Below are positions 26,258 to 35,025 of a stretch of DNA of 64,000 nt, in pieces; positions within the stretch are counted from its first letter, which is position 1, and every line of letters starts with the position of its first letter. Made by a program: the position numbers and the translations under genes. Location: the NCBI GenBank assembly GCA_903869675.1, contig CAIQAB010000029.1, positions 1 to 64,000 of the forward strand. The letters run 5' to 3'. This DNA comes from an uncultured Verrucomicrobiota bacterium. Its GTDB lineage: Bacteria; Verrucomicrobiota; Verrucomicrobiia; Opitutales; Opitutaceae. The notes under the pieces were generated by a model. That model was not told the DNA's origin. It saw only the letters and a list, made by a program, of their open reading frames with translations, and made no database searches.

Positions 26258-28042
26258 TCATTCGCCGCCCCGACTCTCGTCCATTGGCGCACGAACGACG
26301 GCAGGCCGCCACCCCCGCAGCATGCGAATCGTCCGACACGCGTCACCCACGGCACTCGTCGTCAGATATCCCGCCATCCCCCAAGCGAACCACTCCTGCC
26401 CATGCCGGACGCCGACGGCACCCAATGCCGCGGCGAGCGCAAGCGCCGCCATCAACCCCGCATCGCCCCGCCAACTCTGCGCACCCGTCAACCGCGCCAC
26501 GATCTGCCGCCCTCCAAGACGCGGTATCAAGCCGATCAGCACCACCGTCGCCGCCACCTCCGGCGGCTCCGCGCACACCAGCCAAGCGACCAGCCCTCCC
26601 GCCATCCCTCCCACCCGCCACCAATCGCCCGCCCACTCACCCACGCGCGCCACCACAATACCCACCGTCCCCACCATCGCCGCGCATACCCCCAGCGCGG
26701 TCCATTGGATCCAAGTAATACCACTCGCCGCCGTCCCCATCAACCACTCGCCCCGTCCGCATACGGCCATCACCAGATAAAGCCCGCAAAGCGCCAACAA
26801 TCCCTCCAGCACCCCCACGACTCCCAGATGCATGCAACCGGTCCGGCGCTGCTCCCACATCGTCGCAAAATACGCCACCGCTGCCGCTCCCAGGCACCCC
26901 CACGTCAGCCCCGCCGGCAAACCCGCCATCAACCCAAAGCCCAGCACCGTCGTGCCCAGATTCAAACCATCCCCCCAATGATCGAAAAACTCCCCCAAAG
27001 GCGACGATGAACCCGTGCGTCGCGCCTGAGCGCCATCCATATTGTCCAGCGAGACATAAACCAACAACATCAACGCCACCACCAAAAGCAGGCCGTCCGG
27101 CGCGCCCCCCTTGATCGCCAACACCAACGTAAAAGCCCCCAACGCACTCAAGTTACCCGCCAACGTGAGCGTGTTGGCATGGGTGGAAAACGGCACCCAC
27201 CGCAAAGCCGGCCGCCACACCCGCTCCATCAACCACGCACACAACACCGAACGATCCACACTTCGGTAGACATAGGGTGGGAAAACGGATTCCGGCAGGG
27301 CCCGAGCTTCAATCATGCCACCTTCGGACCGCCCGCGCGGCCCCTCTCCCGGCGATAAATCCGCCCCCCCGCTCCCTGTTTTCTTCCCCGCCATGCGCCT
27401 CACTTGCCGCAACGCGATCATCGCCCCGGCCAATACGCCGGCCCCGCTCGCGATCACCGTAAAACTCCCGCCCAAAATTCCCCGCCCCATCAAAATCCCA
27501 CCCACCACCCACGGCACTGTCACCAGCCAGGACAGCCCCAGGTAAAGGCCAAACGGCACCCCCGCCACCGCGAGCAGGTAACACTGCAAAAAAAGCGGCG
27601 GCCCCGGCGTCAACCTCACCAACAATACCACGCTCCAGGCATTGTTCGCGCTCACTTGGGGCACCATATAACCCCCGCCCTGAAGCATGCGCACCACCAA
27701 CGGACGCAACGCCACCCGCGCCACCCAATAAGAAAGTGCCAGATTCACCCCCACCGCCGTGAGCGCCACCGCGATCACCCCACCCAAACCCAACGAATCC
27801 GCAAAGACCCCACCCGCCGGAATCGTGAACCAAAACAATGGCGCAGGCACCACCGCCATGGCCGCAAAAAACACTCCGGGCCCCGCCCCTCGCAGCACCT
27901 CCATGCCACGCGACACGACCTCGTTCCAACCTGCCTCTCGCCCCAGCCACAACACCACCAACGCCCCCACCAGCGCCGTGCCCACGGCCCAGGCCAACCG
28001 CGGTTTTTTCCGCCCCCTCGCTGGAATTGTCGAAACCGCCAT
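26258..28042 (-). CDS. Fusion of VTT/DedA-like membrane domain and CDP-alcohol phosphotransferase
   Basis: 594 residues. Residues 1-215 form a VTT/SNARE-associated (DedA-type) domain, with the typical LLVRLTPGPPLFLQCYLLAVAG. A Gly/Arg-rich linker (about 216-245) leads into a CDP-alcohol phosphotransferase of the choline/ethanolamine type (246-594). The catalytic signature is complete: Asp333, Asp336, Gly337, Ala340, Arg341, Gly350, Asp354 and Asp358. Such enzymes move a phospho-alcohol from a CDP carrier to a lipid alcohol; VTT proteins are linked to lipid scrambling or undecaprenyl-phosphate flipping. The gene is divergent from the Stealth gene. The two domains are in one frame with no stop, so this is a real fusion in the sequence. 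Confidence 0.85.
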   Translation of the reverse strand: MAVSTIPARGRKKPRLAWAVGTALVGALVVLWLGREAGWNEVVSRGMEVLRGAGPGVFFAAMAVVPAPLFWFTIPAGGVFADSLGLGGVIAVALTAVGVNLALSYWVARVALRPLVVRMLQGGGYMVPQVSANNAWSVVLLVRLTPGPPLFLQCYLLAVAGVPFGLYLGLSWLVTVPWVVGGILMGRGILGGSFTVIASGAGVLAGAMIALRQVRRMAGKKTGSGGADLSPGEGPRGRSEGGMIEARALPESVFPPYVYRSVDRSVLCAWLMERVWRPALRWVPFSTHANTLTLAGNLSALGAFTLVLAIKGGAPDGLLLVVALMLLVYVSLDNMDGAQARRTGSSSPLGEFFDHWGDGLNLGTTVLGFGLMAGLPAGLTWGCLGAAAVAYFATMWEQRRTGCMHLGVVGVLEGLLALCGLYLVMAVCGRGEWLMGTAASGITWIQWTALGVCAAMVGTVGIVVARVGEWAGDWWRVGGMAGGLVAWLVCAEPPEVAATVVLIGLIPRLGGRQIVARLTGAQSWRGDAGLMAALALAAALGAVGVRHGQEWFAWGMAGYLTTSAVGDACRTIRMLRGWRPAVVRAPMDESRGGE

Positions 28043-28164
28043 GTATCCGACCCTGCCGCTCGGTGACGCTAAGCGTCAAGGCTGAGCTATTTTTGCCGCG
28101 CGAACACACGGGCAAATACGCTGGAACGCACGCCGCGTTTCTGCCGGCCTCTGACCCATCCCCC

Positions 28165-29076
28165 ATGCCCACCTCCCCTACTATAGATGCTGTTTACACC
28201 TGGGTCGACGGCACCAGCCCCGAATACCTCGAAACGGTCCGCCGGTATTCCGCCACCCCACGCGACCTCAACCCCGAACGCTTTCGCGACTCCTTCGACC
28301 TCCTCCGCCACAGCCTCCGCTCCCTCGAACGACACGCCCCCTGGCTCCGGCGCGTCTATCTGTTCACCTGCCGGCCCCAGATACCGCGCTGGCTGCGCTC
28401 AGATCACCCCCGCCTGCGAATCGTCCATCACGACGAAGTCGGCGCTCCTCCCTTCACCCTGCCCACCTTCAACAGCAATATCATCGAGACCCTCCTCCAT
28501 CGGCTCCCCGGCCTCTCGGAGCACTTCCTCTATTTCAACGACGACTACCTTCTCGGCGCACCCATCACCCCCGACGATTTCTACACCCCCGACGGCCGCA
28601 TGAAAATCTGCGGCACCCTCATCGGCGAACGCTTCCGCTCCCGCGTTTACGAATACCAAACCCTTACTTTCGGCCTCCTCGAACACGCCCCCCGCCTCAT
28701 CGATCGCACGCTTTGGGCCGCCATGCAGACCACCTCTCCCGCCCCTTTCGCCAACCCCGAGCTCCACCGCTTCCGCAGCCCCGCCGATGTGCGTCCCGAA
28801 CGGTTCTATAACTGGCATGCCCTCACCCACGCCCGCGACCGCGTCGCCGTCGAACCGTTCTGGCGCTTCCTGCGCTACTCCGCCTTCGTCAAGATCACCC
28901 GCGACCTACCCCGCTTTGAACGTGCCTCCGCCCGCCTCCTCCGCTCCCCCAGGAAATTCATCTGCCTGAACGACGACCAACGCGCCGACCCCAACCCCGC
29001 CGTCATCGCCGCCACCCGAAACTTCCTCGCCACCCTCTACCCCGCCCCCAGCACCTTCGAACGCGCCGACGCGTAA
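28165..29076 (+). CDS. Stealth-family hexose-1-phosphate transferase
   Basis: 303 residues from the ATG at 28165. Stealth region CR1 is IDAVYTWVDGTSPEY, CR2 covers FRDSFDLLRHSLRSLERHAP and VYLFTC, and the FLYFNDDYLLG and NWHALTHARD segments follow. Stealth enzymes, including capsular transferases and the animal GlcNAc-1-phosphotransferase, transfer a sugar 1-phosphate from a nucleotide sugar and make phosphodiester-linked glycans. Its last 40 bases overlap the convergent GT4 gene. Together with the CDP-alcohol fusion it suggests a phosphate-bearing surface polymer or lipid head group. Confidence 0.88.
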   Translation: MPTSPTIDAVYTWVDGTSPEYLETVRRYSATPRDLNPERFRDSFDLLRHSLRSLERHAPWLRRVYLFTCRPQIPRWLRSDHPRLRIVHHDEVGAPPFTLPTFNSNIIETLLHRLPGLSEHFLYFNDDYLLGAPITPDDFYTPDGRMKICGTLIGERFRSRVYEYQTLTFGLLEHAPRLIDRTLWAAMQTTSPAPFANPELHRFRSPADVRPERFYNWHALTHARDRVAVEPFWRFLRYSAFVKITRDLPRFERASARLLRSPRKFICLNDDQRADPNPAVIAATRNFLATLYPAPSTFERADA

Positions 29077-30149
29077 ACCTCCATCACCCGCTTCGCGATC
29101 ACATCCCAACCATACCCCGCCGCTACTTCCGGCCCCCGACGCGCCCACGCCGCATGAATCACCGGCGCCTGCGCAACTGCCCGCAAGGCCTCCGCCAGAG
29201 CGTCCGCGTCCCTCGGCTCGACGAGACGCCCCACCCCCGCCCCCGCCAGCCAGTCCGCATAGCCCCGTATCCGGCTGGCCACTATCGGGACGCCATATGC
29301 CAGCGCCTCCAGGGCCACCAGCCCGAAGCTCTCGCCCCCGAGCGACGGGACCACACACAGATCCGCCGCACCGTATTCCGCCGCCAGTTCAGCCTCGTTC
29401 AGGCGCCCCGCCAGGCGCACCGGCAAACCCTCTGCCCGCCCGCGCCACTCCTCCGATCCAGGCCCCACCGCGGTCAACTCGAAATCCCCGGGGCCGCTCG
29501 CCTCCAACCGACGCAGCGCCCCCAGCAAGACTCCGAACCCCTTCCTCGGTTCGTCCGCCCGCCCGACGAACAAAAGGCGCACGGGCCTGCCCAACACCCT
29601 ATCCGCCCGTCTCCGATCCCACCCCGGCAGCCTAATTCCGTTTGGAATGATTTGATATGCCCCCGGATGATACCGCGCCGCGAACTCCCGCGCCGCCTCC
29701 GAGACCGCGATTCGCGCGTCCAAACGCCCCCCTGCCCACCGACAATACGGCCACGCCCAGAGGTAACCCAGGCTCGTTTCCGAATAGGTATGAAAGGTCC
29801 CCACGCACGCCGCCCGCCCGGCGCCGGCTAAACAAAGCGTGTTCAGCAGAGGCAAAAAAGGCTCCTGCAGATGAATGACGTCCGGATGAAACTCCCGTAA
29901 CTGCTCCCTGACCTGCGCCCCGATTCGCCAATCCAAAGTCACCCGGCTGCTCGCCCCGTTCAGGGCCCGCACACTTACCCGACCCACCGTTCTGATCCGA
30001 TCATCCTTCGCCTCACCTTCGGCCGACGAGGGCCCAAGCAACCGCACGTCCACCCCCATTTTCCCCAGCGCCTCGAACAACCCCAGGGCATGCCCGTTTA
30101 CCCCTCCAGGAACCGCCAAATCATAAGGAGTCGTCAGCAACACCCGCAT
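29037..30149 (-). CDS. Glycosyltransferase family 4 (PimA-like)
   Basis: 370 residues from the ATG at 30149 (MRVLLTTPYDLAVPGGVNGH). GT-B fold: the N-terminal glycine-rich loop PGGVNGHALGLFEAL, the linker IPNGIRLPGW, LLFVGRADEPRKGFGVLL, and the C-terminal nucleotide-sugar motif PSLGGESFGLVALEALAYG with the EX7E Glu residues. The closest recognisable class is phosphatidyl-inositol mannosyltransferase/PimA-like GT4 enzymes. That is suggestive given the inositol-lipid genes 14 kb away, but the acceptor cannot be read from sequence. Confidence 0.85.
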   Translation of the reverse strand: MRVLLTTPYDLAVPGGVNGHALGLFEALGKMGVDVRLLGPSSAEGEAKDDRIRTVGRVSVRALNGASSRVTLDWRIGAQVREQLREFHPDVIHLQEPFLPLLNTLCLAGAGRAACVGTFHTYSETSLGYLWAWPYCRWAGGRLDARIAVSEAAREFAARYHPGAYQIIPNGIRLPGWDRRRADRVLGRPVRLLFVGRADEPRKGFGVLLGALRRLEASGPGDFELTAVGPGSEEWRGRAEGLPVRLAGRLNEAELAAEYGAADLCVVPSLGGESFGLVALEALAYGVPIVASRIRGYADWLAGAGVGRLVEPRDADALAEALRAVAQAPVIHAAWARRGPEVAAGYGWDVIAKRVMEVYASARSKVLGAG

Positions 30150-30222
30150 TGTCTGCAAGAACAGGCAAACGCCCGCCTTTTAGGTCAATTTACTTTGCAT
30201 TAATAACTGATATTAGGACGGA

Positions 30223-30252
30223 TTGACAAAAATGGTAAACTGTTTCTTTAGA
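30223..30252 (+). promoter_or_regulatory. Candidate promoter of the TolC-DevBCA operon
   Basis: TTGACA (30223-30228) is a perfect -35 consensus; 18 bases on is TTTAGA (30247-30252), a weak -10. The spacing would place the transcript start almost at the TTG start codon at 30260, so the mRNA may be leaderless or nearly so. Confidence 0.35.
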
Positions 30253-30259
30253 CCTTATC

Positions 30260-31810
30260 TTGAAGATTTTCAGCCCCTTGCTCTTCAGCTCCGCCCTTAG
30301 TCTGGTCGCTTCTTCTGCCCACGCCAACTCGGTCTCTGCCCTGCCGCCCGAACTTCCCAAATACACGCTAGAAGCCGCCGTCCGCCAGGCCCTCTCCACC
30401 AGCCCGGCCATACGTATACAGGACAAGGAGATAGATCGGCGACTCGGTCTTCAAGAACAAGCCTCCGGTGAATTCGACTGGCTGGCTGCGGTCTCGGCCT
30501 TCGGCAGTGAAACTAGGTCCCCGGGCGTCCGCCCGCCCGGAGTCGAATTTGAGGGTAAGTCCCGTAACACCGGTTACACTGCCAGCGTCACCCGAAAACT
30601 CCGCAACGGCGTCATCGTTCAACCCAGCTTAGAGGTGGGCGTCCCCGAAAAGGTGATCCCCTTCGAACCTACCTACGGGGCCTCGAAGCTCAGCCTCCAG
30701 ATCGTCGTCCCCCTTCTCAAAGGTCTCGGAACCGATAGCACCGGCGCCACCGAAGCAGCCGCGCGAGGCGATTGGGAAGTGGCTCGTCTCCTTTACCGCC
30801 ACGGTTTGGCCGGACGCGCCTTTGGCACCGCCCAAGCTTACTGGTCCACCTGGGCCGCCCGCGCCGTGCTTCTGGTGAGCCGCGACGACGAACGCCGCGC
30901 CCAAAAACTCCACGAAGGCATCCGCGTCCTCGTCAACGCACGCATCTTCCCGCCCAACACGCTCCTCCAGTCCGAGGCCAATCTTCGCCAGAAATCGACC
31001 AAAAGCCAGGAGGCCGAGCTCTCCGCCGTGCAATCGGGCTTCGAGCTCGGAAGCATCATCGGCCTCACCGGCCTTGATATGATCCACTGCCCAGTTCCCG
31101 ATCAAAGTCTACCGGAGGAAATCACCTTCCAATTCAGTCGTCCGGACGACCCCGCTCGACTGAATTGGATCAGCCGCGCCTACCTCCAGCGCTCCGACTA
31201 CCTGGCCATACGCAAAAGCGAAGTCCCCCTCCGCGCGCTCACCCGCCAAGCCCAACTCGACCTAAAACCCGAACTAAACCTCAGCCTTCGCGCCGGCTAC
31301 CTTGGCCTCAATTCCGGAAACGATCTGGTCGCCCCCCTCGCCGAACGTATCACGGGCCCAAACGGCGAGATCAGCATCTCGCTCGCCTGGCCCGTCTCCA
31401 ACACCTACCAGCGGGGCCTACTGCGCACCCGAAGAGCCGAATTAGCCCAAGCCGAGCTTTCCACCGCTCAGGCCCAAAGCGATATCGCCTCCGAAGTCTG
31501 CACCACCCTCGAGGAAGTCCGCCTGCGCGCCGCGACCATGAGCGACGCCGCCGCCGCCGTCTCTATTTCCCGCAAGGCCGTGGAGCAGGAACAACGCCGC
31601 CTCCAAACCGGTGAAGCCACAGTGCTGGACGTCATCAACCTCGAAAATCTTCTCAGCTCCGCCCGGATCAGCCAGGTCCGGGCCCAGTCCGGTTACGCGA
31701 TCGCCGTGGCCCGCCTTCGCTTCGCCGTCGGGGAAATCTTCAGCTCCGAAGCCTCGGACCAATCCTTCCAGCTCAACGACCTCACCCAGCTCCCCTCCGA
31801 TGAAAAGTAA
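30260..31810 (+). CDS. TolC-family outer membrane efflux protein
   Basis: 516 residues from a TTG start at 30260, chosen because it opens a clear signal peptide (MKIFSPLLFSSALSLVASSA, cleavage near AHA). Two outer-membrane efflux repeats follow with the long helical hairpins typical of TolC. It forms the outer-membrane channel of the exporter encoded immediately downstream. Its end overlaps the DevB-like adaptor by 11 bases, so the channel is dedicated to that exporter. Confidence 0.88.
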   Translation: MKIFSPLLFSSALSLVASSAHANSVSALPPELPKYTLEAAVRQALSTSPAIRIQDKEIDRRLGLQEQASGEFDWLAAVSAFGSETRSPGVRPPGVEFEGKSRNTGYTASVTRKLRNGVIVQPSLEVGVPEKVIPFEPTYGASKLSLQIVVPLLKGLGTDSTGATEAAARGDWEVARLLYRHGLAGRAFGTAQAYWSTWAARAVLLVSRDDERRAQKLHEGIRVLVNARIFPPNTLLQSEANLRQKSTKSQEAELSAVQSGFELGSIIGLTGLDMIHCPVPDQSLPEEITFQFSRPDDPARLNWISRAYLQRSDYLAIRKSEVPLRALTRQAQLDLKPELNLSLRAGYLGLNSGNDLVAPLAERITGPNGEISISLAWPVSNTYQRGLLRTRRAELAQAELSTAQAQSDIASEVCTTLEEVRLRAATMSDAAAAVSISRKAVEQEQRRLQTGEATVLDVINLENLLSSARISQVRAQSGYAIAVARLRFAVGEIFSSEASDQSFQLNDLTQLPSDEK

Positions 31811-32720
31811 GCTCCCCCTCCTGCTGGTCCTCGCCGCCGCGCCATTCTTCACCGCACTTGTCCGTGCCGAGACCGTATCCGCCATGGGGCGCGTCCTCCC
31901 CTCCTCGGGCGTCTTCGATATCTCGGGACCCGGCGGAGACACCGTCGAAACCGTCCTGGCCAAGGAAGGCGATTGGGTCGATTCCGGGGCCTCCCTCGCC
32001 CGCCTCGACTCGACCAAGGTGAACGCCGAGCGCGTCGCCAACGCTGAAAGCGAATTAGCCTCCACCCAAACCCGCGTCGCCGGAGATATCGACGCCGCCA
32101 AGGAGTTCCTCACGTCCGCCGAGGAGGAATTTAACATCTCCCTAGCCCGACTCAAGCGCATCGAATCCGCACGCGACAGCGAGTTCATCTCACCCGACAC
32201 CGTGGAGATTCGCACCCTCGCCAAATCCGCCTCCCAAGCCAAGCTGGCCCAAGCCCGCCAAGATCTCAAAAAAACCGAGACGGAGGGCCGCAAAGCCATC
32301 CGCGCCGCCGAAGCCGAAGTGCGCGAGGCCCGCTCCGCGCTCGCCGCCAGCAGCGTCCAGGCCCCCATCCGCGCCCGCGTGCTCAAAGTCCTCGCCAAAC
32401 CCGGCCAGACCTGCGGCCGCCAGGAACTGTTTAAACTCGGCGACACCACCAGCATGAAGGTCGTGGCCGAGGTCTACGAATCCGATATCCTCAAAATCAA
32501 GGAAGGCCAGCGCGCGGCCATCTCTTCCGTAGCCTTCCCCAAGCCCCTTGAGGGCGTGGTCGAAAACGTAAGCCGCATCGTTTACCGCAATACCGTCCAG
32601 AGCATGGACCCCAGCGCCCAGGTCTACGCTCGCGTCGTGGAAGTCGTCATTCGCATGGATGCCGTTGAACCGCTGGACCGCCTCGTTTACCTCCAAGTCG
32701 ACGTCAAGATAGTGCTGTAA
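31800..32720 (+). CDS. DevB/HlyD-type periplasmic adaptor
   Basis: 306 residues from the ATG at 31800. A signal peptide (MKSKLPLLLVLAAAPFFTAL, cleavage near VRA) is followed by a barrel-sandwich half (VETVLAKEGDWVDSGASLAR), an Ala/Glu/Lys-rich coiled coil (about 65-170) and the second half (IRARVLKVLAKPGQTCG). It bridges the inner-membrane permeases and TolC. The order adaptor-permease-permease-ATPase matches DevBCA exporters, which in Anabaena secrete heterocyst glycolipids. Confidence 0.85.
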   Translation: MKSKLPLLLVLAAAPFFTALVRAETVSAMGRVLPSSGVFDISGPGGDTVETVLAKEGDWVDSGASLARLDSTKVNAERVANAESELASTQTRVAGDIDAAKEFLTSAEEEFNISLARLKRIESARDSEFISPDTVEIRTLAKSASQAKLAQARQDLKKTETEGRKAIRAAEAEVREARSALAASSVQAPIRARVLKVLAKPGQTCGRQELFKLGDTTSMKVVAEVYESDILKIKEGQRAAISSVAFPKPLEGVVENVSRIVYRNTVQSMDPSAQVYARVVEVVIRMDAVEPLDRLVYLQVDVKIVL

Positions 32721-32740
32721 ATCGAGCGTCTCCCGCCCCG

Positions 32741-33871
32741 ATGCGCACACCCATCGCCTGGTTCAATACGATCCAGAATCCCAAGCGCACGGCCACCGCC
32801 GTCGGAGGTATCTGCTTCTCCGTCCTCCTCATCTTCATGCAGGCCGGTTTCCTTGGCGCCGCCCGCATGAACGCCTCCCTCGCCTACTCCATTCTCGATT
32901 TCGATCTCATCATCATCTCGCGCGGCTACCTCACCATGCCCCGGAGCGAGTCCATCGACCCCTACCGCGTCATCCAAGCATCGAGCGTCCCCGGCGTAGC
33001 CCAGTCCAGCGGCCTCCTGATCGAAGGCGGCAACTGGCGCAACTCAAGCACCGGCGACTCGTCCAGTTGCTTCGTTTTCGGCATCTCCACAGAAGCCCGG
33101 ACCTTTCTGGATCCGGCCGTCAACGCCAAGACCCCGCTCCTCAAGGACTCGCTCACCGCGATGGTCGATCTGCGATCCCGCCCCGCCTACGGTCCTTGGG
33201 CGATCGGCGGTGCCGCGAACGTAAACAACCAGAGCCTTCAAGTCGTGGGGGACTATTCTCTCGGCATGGGCCTGCTCGCCGATGGCAGCGTCGTGGTAAG
33301 CCACAGCACCTACGCCCGCCTCTTTGGCCAAAACGCCGCTGATCGCTACAATTTCGGCCTCGTCAAGGTCAGCCCCGGCGAAAACCCCGAAACGGTCGCC
33401 GAACGCCTCCGCCGCGCCCTCGCCGACGACGTCGTCATCTCCACCAAGGCAGAGATCATGCGCCGCGAAGAACGCTACTTCGTATCCGTCAAACCCGTGG
33501 GCATCATGTTCCAGGTGGGCATGGGGGTGGCCTTCATCGTCGGTGCCGTCATCCTCTATCAAATCCTCTCGAGCGAAATCTCGAACCGCATGAAGGAATT
33601 CGCCACCCTCAAGGCGATGGGCTACACCGAGCTCTACATCTATGGCATCGGCATCAGCCAGGGGATCTATTTCTCCCTGATGGGTTATTTTCCCTCCCTT
33701 GTTCTCTCCTTCCTCCTCTATCGGGTTCTCCGCTCGCTGTCCGGCTTCCCAGTTTACATGGACATGAACCGGGCGCTCTTCGTGTTCGCCCTCACCCTCG
33801 GCATGTGCGTCATCGCCGCCGCCCTCTCCCTCGGCAAAATCAAACGCGCCGACCCCGCCGACCTCTTCTAG
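32741..33871 (+). CDS. DevC-like ABC exporter permease (FtsX fold), copy 1
   Basis: 376 residues. A first membrane helix (GGICFSVLLIFMQAGFLGAA) is followed by a periplasmic domain of about 200 residues and three C-terminal helices, the FtsX/MacB-like arrangement. DevC hallmarks are the N-terminal TPIAWFNTIQNPKR, FATLKAMGY in the coupling region and the C-terminal KIKRADPADLF. It is one of two tandem homologues, one base apart, suggesting a heterodimeric transporter. Confidence 0.88.
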   Translation: MRTPIAWFNTIQNPKRTATAVGGICFSVLLIFMQAGFLGAARMNASLAYSILDFDLIIISRGYLTMPRSESIDPYRVIQASSVPGVAQSSGLLIEGGNWRNSSTGDSSSCFVFGISTEARTFLDPAVNAKTPLLKDSLTAMVDLRSRPAYGPWAIGGAANVNNQSLQVVGDYSLGMGLLADGSVVVSHSTYARLFGQNAADRYNFGLVKVSPGENPETVAERLRRALADDVVISTKAEIMRREERYFVSVKPVGIMFQVGMGVAFIVGAVILYQILSSEISNRMKEFATLKAMGYTELYIYGIGISQGIYFSLMGYFPSLVLSFLLYRVLRSLSGFPVYMDMNRALFVFALTLGMCVIAAALSLGKIKRADPADLF

Positions 33872-33872
33872 C

Positions 33873-35012
33873 ATGGGTCTGTTCCGCCAAATCCCCATCG
33901 CCTGGCGCATGCTCGCCGACAAGCCCACCCGGCTGGCTTTCTCCATGCTCGGCGTCGCCTTCTCCGTCGTCATCATGTTCATGGAGCTCGGCTTCTTCAA
34001 CGGCACCAACGACAGCTCCGCCAACCTCCCCCCTTACTTCGACTGCGATCTGATCGTCTCCAATCCCCAAAAAAACCACCTCAAAACCGGCGAGGAATTC
34101 CCCTCCCTCCGCCTGCGACAAATCGCCTCCGTCCCGGGCGTGGCCGCCGTCGCGAAGTTCAACACTCAGGCCGGCTACTGGTGGAACCCTCAGGACCGCA
34201 CCCGCAACCGCGTGCTCATCCTGGGCGTCGACCTCGTCGATCCGATGTTCTCCGTTCCCGCCATCCGCGAATACCGGGACGCGCTCCAGCTCCCCGAAAC
34301 CGTCCTCTACGACCGTCTCTCCCGCCACGACCTCGGGCGGATCGAGATCGGCACCCGCAGCCAGCTCGCCGCCACCCCAGCCCGCGTCGTCGGTTTGTTC
34401 GATCTCGGCCCCAACTTCACCTACGAGGGCCATCTCATCGTCGGGTTGGAAAACTTCCGCGAAATCACAGGCCAACCGGACGACAACGTAGACCTCGGCC
34501 TCATCCGCGTTGCCCCCGGCACCGACGTGGAAACCGTCCGCCGTGCGATCCTCGACTGCCTCCCAAAGGATATTCTCCTCCTCACGCCCCGGGAAATCCT
34601 CACCCGCGAAGTCGTCGTGACCACCAAACGCAGCCCGGCCGGCGTAGTCTTCGGTATCGGCCTCCTCGTCGGTTTCGCCATCGGCACGATCATTTGCTAC
34701 CAAATCCTTTTTAACGAGGTGAACGATCACCTCCCTCAATTTGCCACCATGAAAGCCATGGGCCACCCGCCCAGCTTCATCTCCGGGATCGTGCGCAACG
34801 AAGCCCTGCTTCTCTCCATAGCAGGCTACCTCCCCGGCCTCATAGCCAGCTTCGGCATCTATAGGATCATCGAGCACTTCACCCAGATTCGAATGTTTCT
34901 CACCGTCCCCCGCGCCCTGCTCGTCATGGTGCTCACCTCCGGCATGTGCCTTCTCGCCGCCCGCTTCGCCGTCAAACGCGTGCACTCCACCGATCCCGCT
35001 GACCTCTTCTAA
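33873..35012 (+). CDS. DevC-like ABC exporter permease (FtsX fold), copy 2
   Basis: 379 residues. The layout matches copy 1: N-terminal helix (FSMLGVAFSVVIMFMELGFF), periplasmic domain, three C-terminal helices, FATMKAMGHPP and the terminal HSTDPADLF. The periplasmic domain diverges strongly from copy 1, so the duplication is old. Start ATG at 33873 lies one base after the stop of copy 1, so translation should be coupled. Confidence 0.88.
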   Translation: MGLFRQIPIAWRMLADKPTRLAFSMLGVAFSVVIMFMELGFFNGTNDSSANLPPYFDCDLIVSNPQKNHLKTGEEFPSLRLRQIASVPGVAAVAKFNTQAGYWWNPQDRTRNRVLILGVDLVDPMFSVPAIREYRDALQLPETVLYDRLSRHDLGRIEIGTRSQLAATPARVVGLFDLGPNFTYEGHLIVGLENFREITGQPDDNVDLGLIRVAPGTDVETVRRAILDCLPKDILLLTPREILTREVVVTTKRSPAGVVFGIGLLVGFAIGTIICYQILFNEVNDHLPQFATMKAMGHPPSFISGIVRNEALLLSIAGYLPGLIASFGIYRIIEHFTQIRMFLTVPRALLVMVLTSGMCLLAARFAVKRVHSTDPADLF

Positions 35013-35025
35013 CCCGCTACCGCGC

